A stretch of 34,517 nucleotides of DNA from Acidimicrobiia bacterium. Its GTDB lineage: Bacteria; Acidobacteriota; Vicinamibacteria; Vicinamibacterales; SCN-69-37. Of this stretch, positions 14,940 through 21,543 are shown one piece after another (the stretch's first letter is position 1; every line of letters begins with the position of its first letter). The stretch lies in contig VFZF01000024.1 in NCBI GenBank assembly GCA_016871335.1, positions 1 to 34,517 of the forward strand. Direction: 5' to 3'. The position numbers and the translations under genes are program-made. The notes below the pieces were generated by a model. It was not told the origin of the DNA and searched no databases. It saw nothing but the letters and a program-made list of their open reading frames with translations.

Positions 14940-15004
14940 CGCAATTGAGGATGGAGGATGGGGGATTGGGGATTTTGACTGCGGGATTGCGGGATCGCGG
15001 GCCC
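14940..15004. repeat. Iterated GGATGGAGGAT / GCGGGATT spacer
   Basis: The spacer between divergent dsbD and the aconitase X operon is made of degenerate tandem units, first GGAT-x-GGGGATT-like, then GCGGGATT-GCGGGATC-GCGGG. It ends just before the GGGAG ribosome site (15005-15009) of the downstream gene. Confidence 0.7.
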
Positions 15005-15015
15005 GGGAGCACGGC

Positions 15016-16278
15016 GTGAGACTGCGTGACCGTGACGAGGCGATGCTGGGTGGCGAGATGGGCCCGGCCACCGCGTTGGCGATGAAGATTGTGTCGCGGA
15101 TGGGGCGCATCGCCGGTGCGCCACGCTTGATCGACATCACCCACGCGCACATCGACAGCACCATCTTTGTCGGCGACGCCGGCCTGGAGTTTGCGGAGCG
15201 GCTCGCGAGCCTCGGCGCGCGCGTGGTGGTGCCGTCCTCGCTCAACGTCAGCGGCGTGGATGAACACCATTGGGGGGAGTGGCCGGTGGCCTCGGAGTGG
15301 GCCTCCAAGGCCCATCGCCAGATGGTGGCGTATCGATCGATGGGCACGACAGAGACGTGGACGTGCGCCCCGTACCAGACCCAGGCACGCCCTTCATTCG
15401 GGCAGCAGATTGCGTGGGGTGAATCCAACGCCATCGTGTTCGCCAACTCGGTCATCGGCGCGCGCACGGAGCGGTATCCCGACCTGTATGACGTGTGCGC
15501 AGCGATCACCGGCCGCGTGCCTGAGGTGGGACTGCACACGGATGCCGGCCGTCGTGGCCACGTCCTGATCACGATGACGGGTGTGCCCCATCGCCTGCAG
15601 GAACTCGACGAGTTCTACCCGGTGCTTGGCTTTCTCATCGGCCGACTCGCGGATGACCGCATCCCCGTGGTGGAGGGCCTGACGGTGCGGCCAACCGACG
15701 ACCAGCTCAAGGCCTTCGGGGCGACCGCCGCGTCGTCCGGATCCGTCGCGTTGTTTCACCTGGTCGGCATCACGCCGGAGGCACCAACGACCGCCGCGGC
15801 CTTTGGTGGTCTCTCTCCGGAAGTGACACACCACGTCGGAATGCCCGAGTTGCTCGATGCGCGGCGGCAGTTGACGACCAACGCGGACGCCCCGGTGAAT
15901 CTGGTGCTGCTGGGCAGTCCGCACTTTTCCATCGACGAATTCCGTCAGCTCGCGCCGCTGTTGCGAGGACGCCGGAAAGCGGACTCCGTGGAGTTCCTCG
16001 TCACCACCAGCCGCATCATGCGGACGCTGGCTGCCGACACCGGCATGTTGCGCGACCTTGAGGCGTTTGGGGGTCGCATCACGGTCGACACGTGTGTGCT
16101 CGCGACGCCGATGTTGCCGCCCACGATCACCACGATCATGACCAACTCGGGCAAGTACGCGTACTACGTGCCAGGTTTGCTGAGTCGTCAGGTCGTCTAC
16201 GGCAGTCTCGAGGATTGCGTGGAGTCAGCGGTGCAGGGTCGCGTGGTGCGCGACGACCACGCGTGGAGTGTGGCATGA
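15016..16278 (+). CDS. Aconitase X large (catalytic) subunit
   Basis: The 420-residue protein is collinear with the AcnX catalytic subunit (DUF521): M-L-G-G-E-M-G near residues 10-16, D-I-T-H-A-H-I-D (40-47), P-S-S-L-N (73-77), TWTCAPY with Cys117, QIAWGESNAIVFANSVIGART (131-151) and VDTC with Cys360. AcnX enzymes are dehydratases; known activities are cis-3-hydroxy-L-proline dehydratase in bacteria and phosphomevalonate dehydratase in archaea. The segment L-G-S-P-H (299-303) has Ser where, from memory, many members have a cluster-binding Cys. The GTG start has GGGAG 6 nt upstream. The small subunit overlaps its stop by ATGA, so the two are made stoichiometrically. The substrate cannot be decided from sequence alone. 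Confidence 0.88.
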   Translation: MRLRDRDEAMLGGEMGPATALAMKIVSRMGRIAGAPRLIDITHAHIDSTIFVGDAGLEFAERLASLGARVVVPSSLNVSGVDEHHWGEWPVASEWASKAHRQMVAYRSMGTTETWTCAPYQTQARPSFGQQIAWGESNAIVFANSVIGARTERYPDLYDVCAAITGRVPEVGLHTDAGRRGHVLITMTGVPHRLQELDEFYPVLGFLIGRLADDRIPVVEGLTVRPTDDQLKAFGATAASSGSVALFHLVGITPEAPTTAAAFGGLSPEVTHHVGMPELLDARRQLTTNADAPVNLVLLGSPHFSIDEFRQLAPLLRGRRKADSVEFLVTTSRIMRTLAADTGMLRDLEAFGGRITVDTCVLATPMLPPTITTIMTNSGKYAYYVPGLLSRQVVYGSLEDCVESAVQGRVVRDDHAWSVA

Positions 16279-16685
16279 CGGTTGTGCCCGTGATCTCGAG
16301 CGTGGTGGCCGGCACCGCACAGGGGCGACTCGTCGTGAGTCCTGCGCCGTTGTCGTTCTGGGGCGGCTACGACGCTGCGACCGGCGAGGTGATCGATCGA
16401 CGGCATCCCCTCAGCGGCCAACGTCTCGGCGGATGTGTGCTCGCCCTGCCATGGACGCGCGGTTCAAGCACCACGACCGCGATCCTCCTGGAAGCCGTGC
16501 GTCTGGGGAATGCGCCCGCGGCGATCCTGCTGCCAAAGGTCGATACGTTTATCGCCCTCGCGTCGGTGGTGGCCCACGAGCTGTACGGACGGGGGTTTCC
16601 GGTACTGGTGGTGGAGCCGTCAGTGCTCGCGGGCCTGGACGGCACGGTGGTGCAGTGCGAGGAACACCCGACGCATCACGGCTAA
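16275..16685 (+). CDS. Aconitase X small (swivel) subunit
   Basis: The 136-residue protein corresponds to DUF126, the swivelling subunit of two-component AcnX. It has F-W-G-G-Y-D-A-A-T-G-E-V-I-D-R-R-H-P (28-45), a Gly-Ser-Ser loop (RGSSTTTAILLEAV, 62-75) and G-N-A-P-A-A-I-L (78-85), ending in a short Val-rich strand. The start ATG overlaps the large-subunit stop. Its last 66 bp overlap the 3' end of the convergent radical SAM gene. Separate subunits place the enzyme in the two-gene (type II) AcnX group. Confidence 0.87.
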   Translation: MTVVPVISSVVAGTAQGRLVVSPAPLSFWGGYDAATGEVIDRRHPLSGQRLGGCVLALPWTRGSSTTTAILLEAVRLGNAPAAILLPKVDTFIALASVVAHELYGRGFPVLVVEPSVLAGLDGTVVQCEEHPTHHG

Positions 16686-17858
16686 CTTCGCGCGCTGCCA
16701 CCGGAACGGCCTGTCGGAGAACGCCGCGCACTCCTCAGGCAGCAGCACCAGCGACACGTGGATGTTCGGTGCGCACCCGATCGGCAGGCCGTGCTCCATG
16801 CACGCGTCGTAGAGCCGGCGAAACACCGGAATCATCGCCTCGGTCTCCGGAGGCTCGAGACTCTCGTAGTCGGTGCCACGCAGCGGACGAAACACACACA
16901 CCGTGGGAATCGCCCCCGCGTCGGTGATCCAGTTGATCGCCGCGATGGACGACTCCGGAGATTCCAGCCCCGCCACGATCTCCCCATTGGTCACCCACGG
17001 GTCCGACAACGAGAGGCCGCTCCTGCGACCCAACTCGGCACAATACCGAATCGCGTCGAGGTAGCGGTCAAGGCCGTACTGCGCATCCTTGCCCGGGCAC
17101 ACTTCACGGAAGCGCTCGCGATCAAAAATCTCGAAACAGAACGACACACGATTGACACCCATCGCCTTGAGCGCGTCATACCGTGACAGATCGTGGTGCG
17201 GCGGGGTCTGCACCCCGACCAGCAGCCCGGTCTCGGCCTTGATGCGCCGGATATAGGGCTCGAGAATGTCGAGGTAGGTGTCCCCCTCGTAGTGCCCGGT
17301 GTTGAAGTCCACATACGTGATGCCGGAGCCGTCGCGCGCGGCATGCACCACCTCGATCACTTCCTCCACCGACTTCTCCGTCGCGTCGTCGACGCCGAGG
17401 TTGAGGCCGACCGAGCAGAAGTGACAATTCGTTTTTTCCGGTGTCACCCAGTAGTCGCAGACCTTGGCGGGATACACACCGAGGTAGGTGCCCTGAAGCG
17501 TGCCCACTCGCATCATCGGTTTGCCGGACGAGGTGGCCTGGTCGTACCACGCGGGCCGCGGAGACAGGCTGACCGTGGTGACATACTCGCCATCCCGCAT
17601 CAGGCGCAGCCCGTCTCCGTCGCCCTGAAACTCGTACGGAGACCGCTGCGCGAACGCCTCAAGCACGGGCACGTTGGTCCACAGACCGCCCGGCAGCACC
17701 ACCTCCAGACCTGAGCCGAGGCCGGCGCGCGTCCGCAGCAGGCCCCGCCCCGTGCCCCCGCCGCCGAGTGACGCCATATCCAGCCGGGCCCCTTTGCAGT
17801 ACAGGTCCAGCTTCAAGAGCGCAGGATTTTCTCGCACGGCAGCCACACTGATAGCCAT
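16620..17858 (-). CDS. Radical SAM protein with C-x10-C-x2-C cluster motif
   Basis: The 412-residue protein has three clustered cysteines at 134, 145 and 148 (V-C-D-Y-W-V-T-P-E-K-T-N-C-H-F-C-S-V-G), giving C-x10-C-x2-C in place of the classical C-x3-C-x2-C. Downstream come the barrel features expected of radical SAM enzymes: YVDFNTGHYEGD (182-193), GVQTPPH (215-221), R-V-S-F-C-F-E-I-F-D (237-246), TVCVFRPLRGTDYE (319-332). The N-terminal 120 residues are an extra domain I do not recognise. I recall similar proteins annotated only as radical SAM. The start at 17858 is the first ATG; no Shine-Dalgarno supports it, so the true start is uncertain. The gene is convergent with the AcnX operon and overlaps it by 66 bp. 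Confidence 0.82.
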   Translation of the reverse strand: MAISVAAVRENPALLKLDLYCKGARLDMASLGGGGTGRGLLRTRAGLGSGLEVVLPGGLWTNVPVLEAFAQRSPYEFQGDGDGLRLMRDGEYVTTVSLSPRPAWYDQATSSGKPMMRVGTLQGTYLGVYPAKVCDYWVTPEKTNCHFCSVGLNLGVDDATEKSVEEVIEVVHAARDGSGITYVDFNTGHYEGDTYLDILEPYIRRIKAETGLLVGVQTPPHHDLSRYDALKAMGVNRVSFCFEIFDRERFREVCPGKDAQYGLDRYLDAIRYCAELGRRSGLSLSDPWVTNGEIVAGLESPESSIAAINWITDAGAIPTVCVFRPLRGTDYESLEPPETEAMIPVFRRLYDACMEHGLPIGCAPNIHVSLVLLPEECAAFSDRPFRWQRAKLAVMRRVFLALHHRAVQAREH

Positions 17859-17895
17859 TCGACACGACAGAAGCACGTATCGTGCCGTCCACACA

Positions 17896-17938
17896 GTCCC
17901 CAGTCCCCAGTCCGCGGTCCACGGTCCACGGTCCGCAT
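17896..17938. repeat. Iterated GTCCCCA / CGGTCCA spacer
   Basis: Between the divergent radical SAM and ChrA genes the sequence consists of AGTCCCC and GGTCCAC heptamers repeated two to three times each with drift. No promoter boxes could be recognised here. Confidence 0.7.
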
Positions 17939-17955
17939 GTGCGGGTTTCCCCGCG

Positions 17956-19113
17956 ATGGTGGGAAAATGGGCGCACATGTGGGAGTTGGCTCGACTGTTC
18001 GGTGTGCTGGGGACCATTGCGTTCGGGGGGCCGGCGGCCCACGTCGCCATGATGCGGACCGAAGTGGTCACCCGCCGAAAGTGGATGACCGACCAGCAGT
18101 TCCTTGATTTGGTCGCGGCGACGCACCTGATCCCGGGCCCGAACTCGACGGAACTCGCCATCCACATCGGTCACACGCGCGGAGGATGGCCCGGCCTGCT
18201 GGTGGCCGGCACCGCATTCATCCTGCCGGCCGCGCTCATCGTGATGCTCGTGGCCTGGGTGTATGTCACCTACGGATCGTTGCCCGATGTGCGAGCCGTG
18301 ATGGCCGGCATCGCCCCCGTGGTCATCGCCATCGTGGCCCACGGACTCTGGGGCATGGGTCAGTCGGCGGTGAAGTCCGTCTGGCTCGCAGTGCTTGGAC
18401 TGGGGTCCCTGGTCGCCGTGCTGGCCGGCGTCCACGAACTCGCGGTGCTTGGTGGCGCGACCATCCTGGCGGTCGTTGTGCACCTCGCGTCCACGCGCGG
18501 CGTTGTCGCCACACTGATCGGACTGCTGGCCGGCGGGAGCGCGACGTCACTGGCCGCGCAGGCAGCTGCAGTGGTGGCGACGCCGTTTTCCATCGGCACG
18601 ATGTTCGCGATGTTCGTCAAGACCGGCGCCGTGTTGTTTGGCAGCGGCTACGTCCTGCTGGCATTTCTGCGCGCTGACTTTGTTGAGCGCCTCGGGTGGC
18701 TGACGGAAGGGCAACTGCTCGATGCGATCGCCGTCGGGCAAATCACGCCGGGCCCGGTGTTCACCACCGCGACCTTTATCGGGTACGTGCTCGACGGTCC
18801 TCGCGGCGCCCTGCTCGCCACCCTCGGCATCTTTCTGCCGGCGTTTGTGTTTGTCGCACTCACGGCTCCGATTGTCCCGAAGCTGCGCTCCTCCCCGTTG
18901 ATGGGAGCCGTGCTCGATGGCGTGACGGTTGCGTCGCTCGGCCTCATGGCGGCTGTCACCTGGCAGCTTGGCCACGCCGCCCTCTCCGGCTGGCTGACCG
19001 TCACCATCGCCCTCGTCAGTCTCGTCGCGCTCCTGCGAACCCGCCTCCATTCCGGATGGCTGGTGCTGGTCGGTGCCGCGCTCGGCTGGATTGCCCTGCG
19101 AACAAACTTCTGA
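17956..19113 (+). CDS. chrA: Chromate efflux transporter, two-domain ChrA
   Basis: The 385-residue membrane protein contains both halves of the CHR family. The first has FGGPAAHVAMMRTEVV and LIPGPNSTELAIHIGHTRGG; the second has FGSGYVLLAFLRADFV and the inverted-repeat counterpart ITPGPVFTTATFIGYVLDG. About ten to twelve hydrophobic segments are visible. Members export chromate, sometimes sulfate, driven by the proton gradient. The ATG at 17956 gives a 7-residue leader before a second in-frame ATG at 17977; neither has a strong ribosome site, so the start is unsettled. TonB follows after 57 bp, possibly co-transcribed. Confidence 0.92.
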   Translation: MVGKWAHMWELARLFGVLGTIAFGGPAAHVAMMRTEVVTRRKWMTDQQFLDLVAATHLIPGPNSTELAIHIGHTRGGWPGLLVAGTAFILPAALIVMLVAWVYVTYGSLPDVRAVMAGIAPVVIAIVAHGLWGMGQSAVKSVWLAVLGLGSLVAVLAGVHELAVLGGATILAVVVHLASTRGVVATLIGLLAGGSATSLAAQAAAVVATPFSIGTMFAMFVKTGAVLFGSGYVLLAFLRADFVERLGWLTEGQLLDAIAVGQITPGPVFTTATFIGYVLDGPRGALLATLGIFLPAFVFVALTAPIVPKLRSSPLMGAVLDGVTVASLGLMAAVTWQLGHAALSGWLTVTIALVSLVALLRTRLHSGWLVLVGAALGWIALRTNF

Positions 19114-19170
19114 GACCGGTGTCTTACCAGACAGGGAACACACGAACACCGGAGAGGCAAGGGGAAGACC

Positions 19171-19893
19171 ATGCCACGTTCGTTCTTCGATCACGTCCTC
19201 GTCTCCACTCCACGCCGCCAGGGCCGGTCGTGGATCACCATCGGGTCCGTCGTGCTGCACGTGGTGGCGCTCGGCGTCATCTTCGTGTTGCCACTGGTCG
19301 CGTCTCCGGTGTTGCCGGGCGTACGAACGGCGCTGCCGCCCGTCATGCTCGCGGCCGCGAGCGCGTTGCCGCCGGAGCCCGAGGTCGCACGTCCCGCCGC
19401 AGAGACGCCGCAGGTCAGCGTGGATGCAGCGCCCGTCGAGGCGCCAGACACGGTCTCGCCTGAAGTCGAGCGGCCGAGAGTGTCATCGATGCCGCCGGTA
19501 CCCGGCGGTCTCGCGGGAGTCGGCTCGTCAACCGGATACACGGGGCTGCTCAGCGCAGCCAGCGCCGGACCCGGCCTCCCGACTCCCCCACCGCCTCGGC
19601 GACAGGATCCCGTACGCGTCGGTGGAGACGTCAAGCCTCCGGAGCGTCTCAGCTACCGGCCCCCCGTCTATCCACACATCGCCGTCGCCGTGCGGGTTGA
19701 AGGCACCGTCATCCTCGAAGCCATCATCGATGCCACCGGCGTCGTGCAGAACGTCACGGTGTTGCGGTCGGTGCCGATGCTCGACCGCGCCGCCATCGAG
19801 GCCGTGCAGCAATGGCGCTACACCCCAACACGCCTCAACGGCCAGGCAGTGCCGGTCATCATGACGGTGACCGTCACGTTTAGTTTGCGGTGA
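19171..19893 (+). CDS. TonB-family energy transducer-like protein
   Basis: The 240-residue protein has a short cytoplasmic N-terminus, one membrane helix (about 22-44), a Pro/Ala/Val-rich periplasmic linker (46-150) and a C-terminal TonB domain (about 158-240). The domain has Y-R-P-P-V-Y-P-x-I-A, V-E-G-T-V-I-L-E-A-I-I-D-A-T-G-V-V and A-I-E-A-V-Q-Q-W-R-Y-T-P, ending in a beta strand. Such proteins couple the inner-membrane proton gradient to outer-membrane receptors, or act in signalling with BlaI in acidobacteria. AGGGGAAG precedes the ATG. No ExbB or ExbD gene is in the window. The convergent blaI gene is the next neighbour. Confidence 0.85.
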   Translation: MPRSFFDHVLVSTPRRQGRSWITIGSVVLHVVALGVIFVLPLVASPVLPGVRTALPPVMLAAASALPPEPEVARPAAETPQVSVDAAPVEAPDTVSPEVERPRVSSMPPVPGGLAGVGSSTGYTGLLSAASAGPGLPTPPPPRRQDPVRVGGDVKPPERLSYRPPVYPHIAVAVRVEGTVILEAIIDATGVVQNVTVLRSVPMLDRAAIEAVQQWRYTPTRLNGQAVPVIMTVTVTFSLR

Positions 19894-19904
19894 CGCTGTC
19901 TGTG

Positions 19905-20000
19905 CTGAGCTTGCCCCGCCGAAGCCTTGGCGGAGGCGGGTGCTGTGTGCACGGTGCTCGTGTGCTTGGTGCTGGTGCTGGGTGCCGAGGGCTCGGTGCG
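19905..20000. repeat. Near-palindrome GCCGAAGCCTTGGC and GGTGCT-type iterations
   Basis: The spacer between tonB-like and blaI has an imperfect inverted unit CCGCC-GAAGCCTT-GGCGG near 19917-19935, a motif type I have seen dispersed in other GC-rich genomes. It is followed by about 55 bp of degenerate GGTGCT/GTGCTG tandem units running up to the blaI stop. No T-run follows the stem, so terminator function is uncertain. Confidence 0.55.
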
Positions 20001-20001
20001 G

Positions 20002-20385
20002 TCATTTTCTGGACCTGACCTTTCTCGCGAGGCGTTCAAGTTCGGCGGCTGAGAGCACCTTTTCGTCCACGAGACCGGCGAGGAACCGTTCGGCGGACCC
20101 GGCCCAGAAGCCGTCGATCATCCGCTTCACGGCCTTCGCGGCCACGCGGGCCGACGAGGTCTCGGCGCGATAGCGGAAGACCTTCCCTTCCTGCACGTGA
20201 CTCAGCAGCCCACGCGCTTCGAGGCGGCGGAGCAGGGTGCGGATGCTCGAGTCCTTGAGTGGATGGGTCTTGTGGAGCCCCTCACGCACCTGCTCCGACG
20301 TCACCGGCCCCTTGGCGGCGACAAAATCCACAATGGCGCGCTGGAGCGCCGTCAACGGCCCGCCTGAAGTGTTACGTGCTGTCAT
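20002..20385 (-). CDS. BlaI/MecI/CopY-family transcriptional repressor
   Basis: The 127-residue protein is a winged-helix repressor: L-T-A-L-Q-R-A-I-V-D-F-V-A near residues 11-23, V-T-S-E-Q-V-R-E-G-L for the recognition region, the hallmark S-S-I-R-T-L-L-R-R-L-E-A-R-G-L-L, then V-F-R-Y-R-A, and a C-terminal helical dimerisation part. Family members bind TACA/TGTA-type operators and are inactivated by proteolysis through an M56 sensor; no M56 gene is present here. Its promoter is leaderless and overlaps GTAACAT repeats, suggesting autorepression. Possible targets are its neighbours, the tonB-like gene and hldD (inference). Confidence 0.9.
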   Translation of the reverse strand: MTARNTSGGPLTALQRAIVDFVAAKGPVTSEQVREGLHKTHPLKDSSIRTLLRRLEARGLLSHVQEGKVFRYRAETSSARVAAKAVKRMIDGFWAGSAERFLAGLVDEKVLSAAELERLARKVRSRK

Positions 20386-20421
20386 GCGACAGACTGTAAC
20401 ATCGTAACATGAAGGGCGCAA
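20386..20421 (-). promoter_or_regulatory. Leaderless blaI promoter with putative operator
   Basis: On the minus strand TTGCGC (20416-20421) and TACAGT (20393-20398) are separated by 17 bp; seven bases later comes the ATG at 20385. Within the spacer and -10, on the plus strand, lie two direct copies of GTAACAT. An inverse copy, GTTAC, lies inside the first codons (near 20371). These could be the repressor's own binding sites, by analogy to TACAnnTGTA operators of the family. Confidence 0.55.
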
Positions 20422-20494
20422 GTTATTGAGGATTGAGGAGGGAGGATCCCCAAATTGCACAATTGCCAATCCGCAATCCTCAATCCTCAATAAC
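20422..20494. repeat. 18-bp perfect inverted repeat between blaI and hldD
   Basis: GTTATTGAGGATTGAGGA at 20422-20439 is the exact reverse complement of 20477-20494. The arms are themselves built from tandem TTGAGGA units, and a small AATTG-CA-CAATT stem lies in the 37-nt interior. The structure separates the two divergent promoters. Confidence 0.9.
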
Positions 20495-20502
20495 GCGGCA
20501 CG

Positions 20503-20508
20503 TATACT
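20503..20508 (+). promoter_or_regulatory. Leaderless -10 box of hldD
   Basis: TATACT lies 6 nt before the GTG start at 20515; no Shine-Dalgarno is possible. The -35 position falls within the right arm of the 18-bp inverted repeat and is not consensus-like. Confidence 0.5.
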
Positions 20509-20514
20509 GATCCC

Positions 20515-21486
20515 GTGTTCATCGTGACCGGCGCAGCCGGATTCCTGGGCAGTGCGGCGGTGTGGGCGCTGAATGCGCGCGGCATCACCGATATCGTGTG
20601 CGTCGATACACGGCCCGCGGCGGAAGGCACGGCCAATCTGGCCCCGCTGACGTATGCGGCCTATGTCCCCCACCAGCAGTGGCTGGATGCAGTCCGTCGC
20701 GGCGAGTGGAAGACGCGCATGCGTGCGGTGATCCACCTCGGCGCGTGCAGCAGTACCACCGAACAGAACTGGGATTACCTGCGGGAGAACAACCTCGAAT
20801 ATTCGAAGACGGTCTGCGAGGCGGCCCTCGACGCCGGCGCCCGGTTCATTGTCGCCAGCAGTGCAGCGACGTATGGGAACGGAGCGCAGGGGTACTCGGA
20901 CAACCACGCGGGGCTGGACGACCTCCGTCCGCTCAACCTGTATGGCCGGTCAAAACATGAGTTTGATCTCTGGGCGCGCGACACCGGCCGCCTCGATCAG
21001 ATCGCGTCGCTGAAATATTTCAACGTGTACGGCCCGAACGAGTGGCACAAGGGCGACATGCGCTCGATGGTGTGCAAGGGCTACGAGCAGATCCGGGATA
21101 CCGGCCGCGTACGATTGTTCCGCAGCGACAGGCCCGAATACCCCGATGGCGGCCAGCGCCGCGACTTCGTCTATGTGAAGGACGCCATCGCGATGACGAT
21201 GTGGCTGCTCGACCACCCGGAACACAACGGCCTCTTCAACGTCGGCACCGGCGAATCCACCGACTGGAACCGCCTCATGCACGCCATTTTTGCGGCGATG
21301 AACCGCGACCCGCGCATTGAGTACTTCGACATGCCCGCCGAACTGGCAAAGGCTTACCAGTACGACACGCGCGCAGACATGACCAAGCTACGGGCCGCAG
21401 GCTACAACGCGCCGGTCATGTCAGTCGAGTCGGCAGTGCGCGATTATGTGGTCAATTACCTCGTCCCCCACGCGCACCTTCAATGA
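20515..21486 (+). CDS. hldD: ADP-L-glycero-D-manno-heptose-6-epimerase
   Basis: The 323-residue extended SDR begins at once with the nucleotide-binding loop GAAGFLGS (6-13). It has a Ser at 115-116, the catalytic Y143-x3-K147 (LYGRSK), and the HldD signature F-N-V-Y-G-P-N-E-W-H-K-G-D-M-R-S-M. It epimerises ADP-D-glycero-D-manno-heptose at C6 in the cytoplasm to make the heptose of the LPS inner core, which supports a Gram-negative envelope. No other heptose genes are adjacent. The GTG at 20515 is favoured because the frame starts with the Rossmann strand and a -10 box lies right before it. The stop codon is embedded in a CCAATGAGG iteration. Confidence 0.93.
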   Translation: MFIVTGAAGFLGSAAVWALNARGITDIVCVDTRPAAEGTANLAPLTYAAYVPHQQWLDAVRRGEWKTRMRAVIHLGACSSTTEQNWDYLRENNLEYSKTVCEAALDAGARFIVASSAATYGNGAQGYSDNHAGLDDLRPLNLYGRSKHEFDLWARDTGRLDQIASLKYFNVYGPNEWHKGDMRSMVCKGYEQIRDTGRVRLFRSDRPEYPDGGQRRDFVYVKDAIAMTMWLLDHPEHNGLFNVGTGESTDWNRLMHAIFAAMNRDPRIEYFDMPAELAKAYQYDTRADMTKLRAAGYNAPVMSVESAVRDYVVNYLVPHAHLQ

Positions 21487-21543
21487 GCCAATGGGCCAAT
21501 GAGGCAATGAGCCAATCCATTGCCTCATTGCCTCATTGCCGAA
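21484..21543. terminator. Iterated CAATGAGG hairpin between convergent hldD and rhlE
   Basis: Arms CAATGAGGCAATGA at 21497-21510 and 21525-21538 are perfectly complementary over 14 bp, and each is built from CAATGAGG-like tandem units. Position between two convergent genes suggests a bidirectional terminator, though no T-run is present. Confidence 0.5.

Noticed and set aside
19905-19940. dif-like or attachment site at GCCGAAGCCTTGGC
   Set aside because: The palindrome is imperfect, no recombinase is nearby and the motif type is common in GC-rich spacers.
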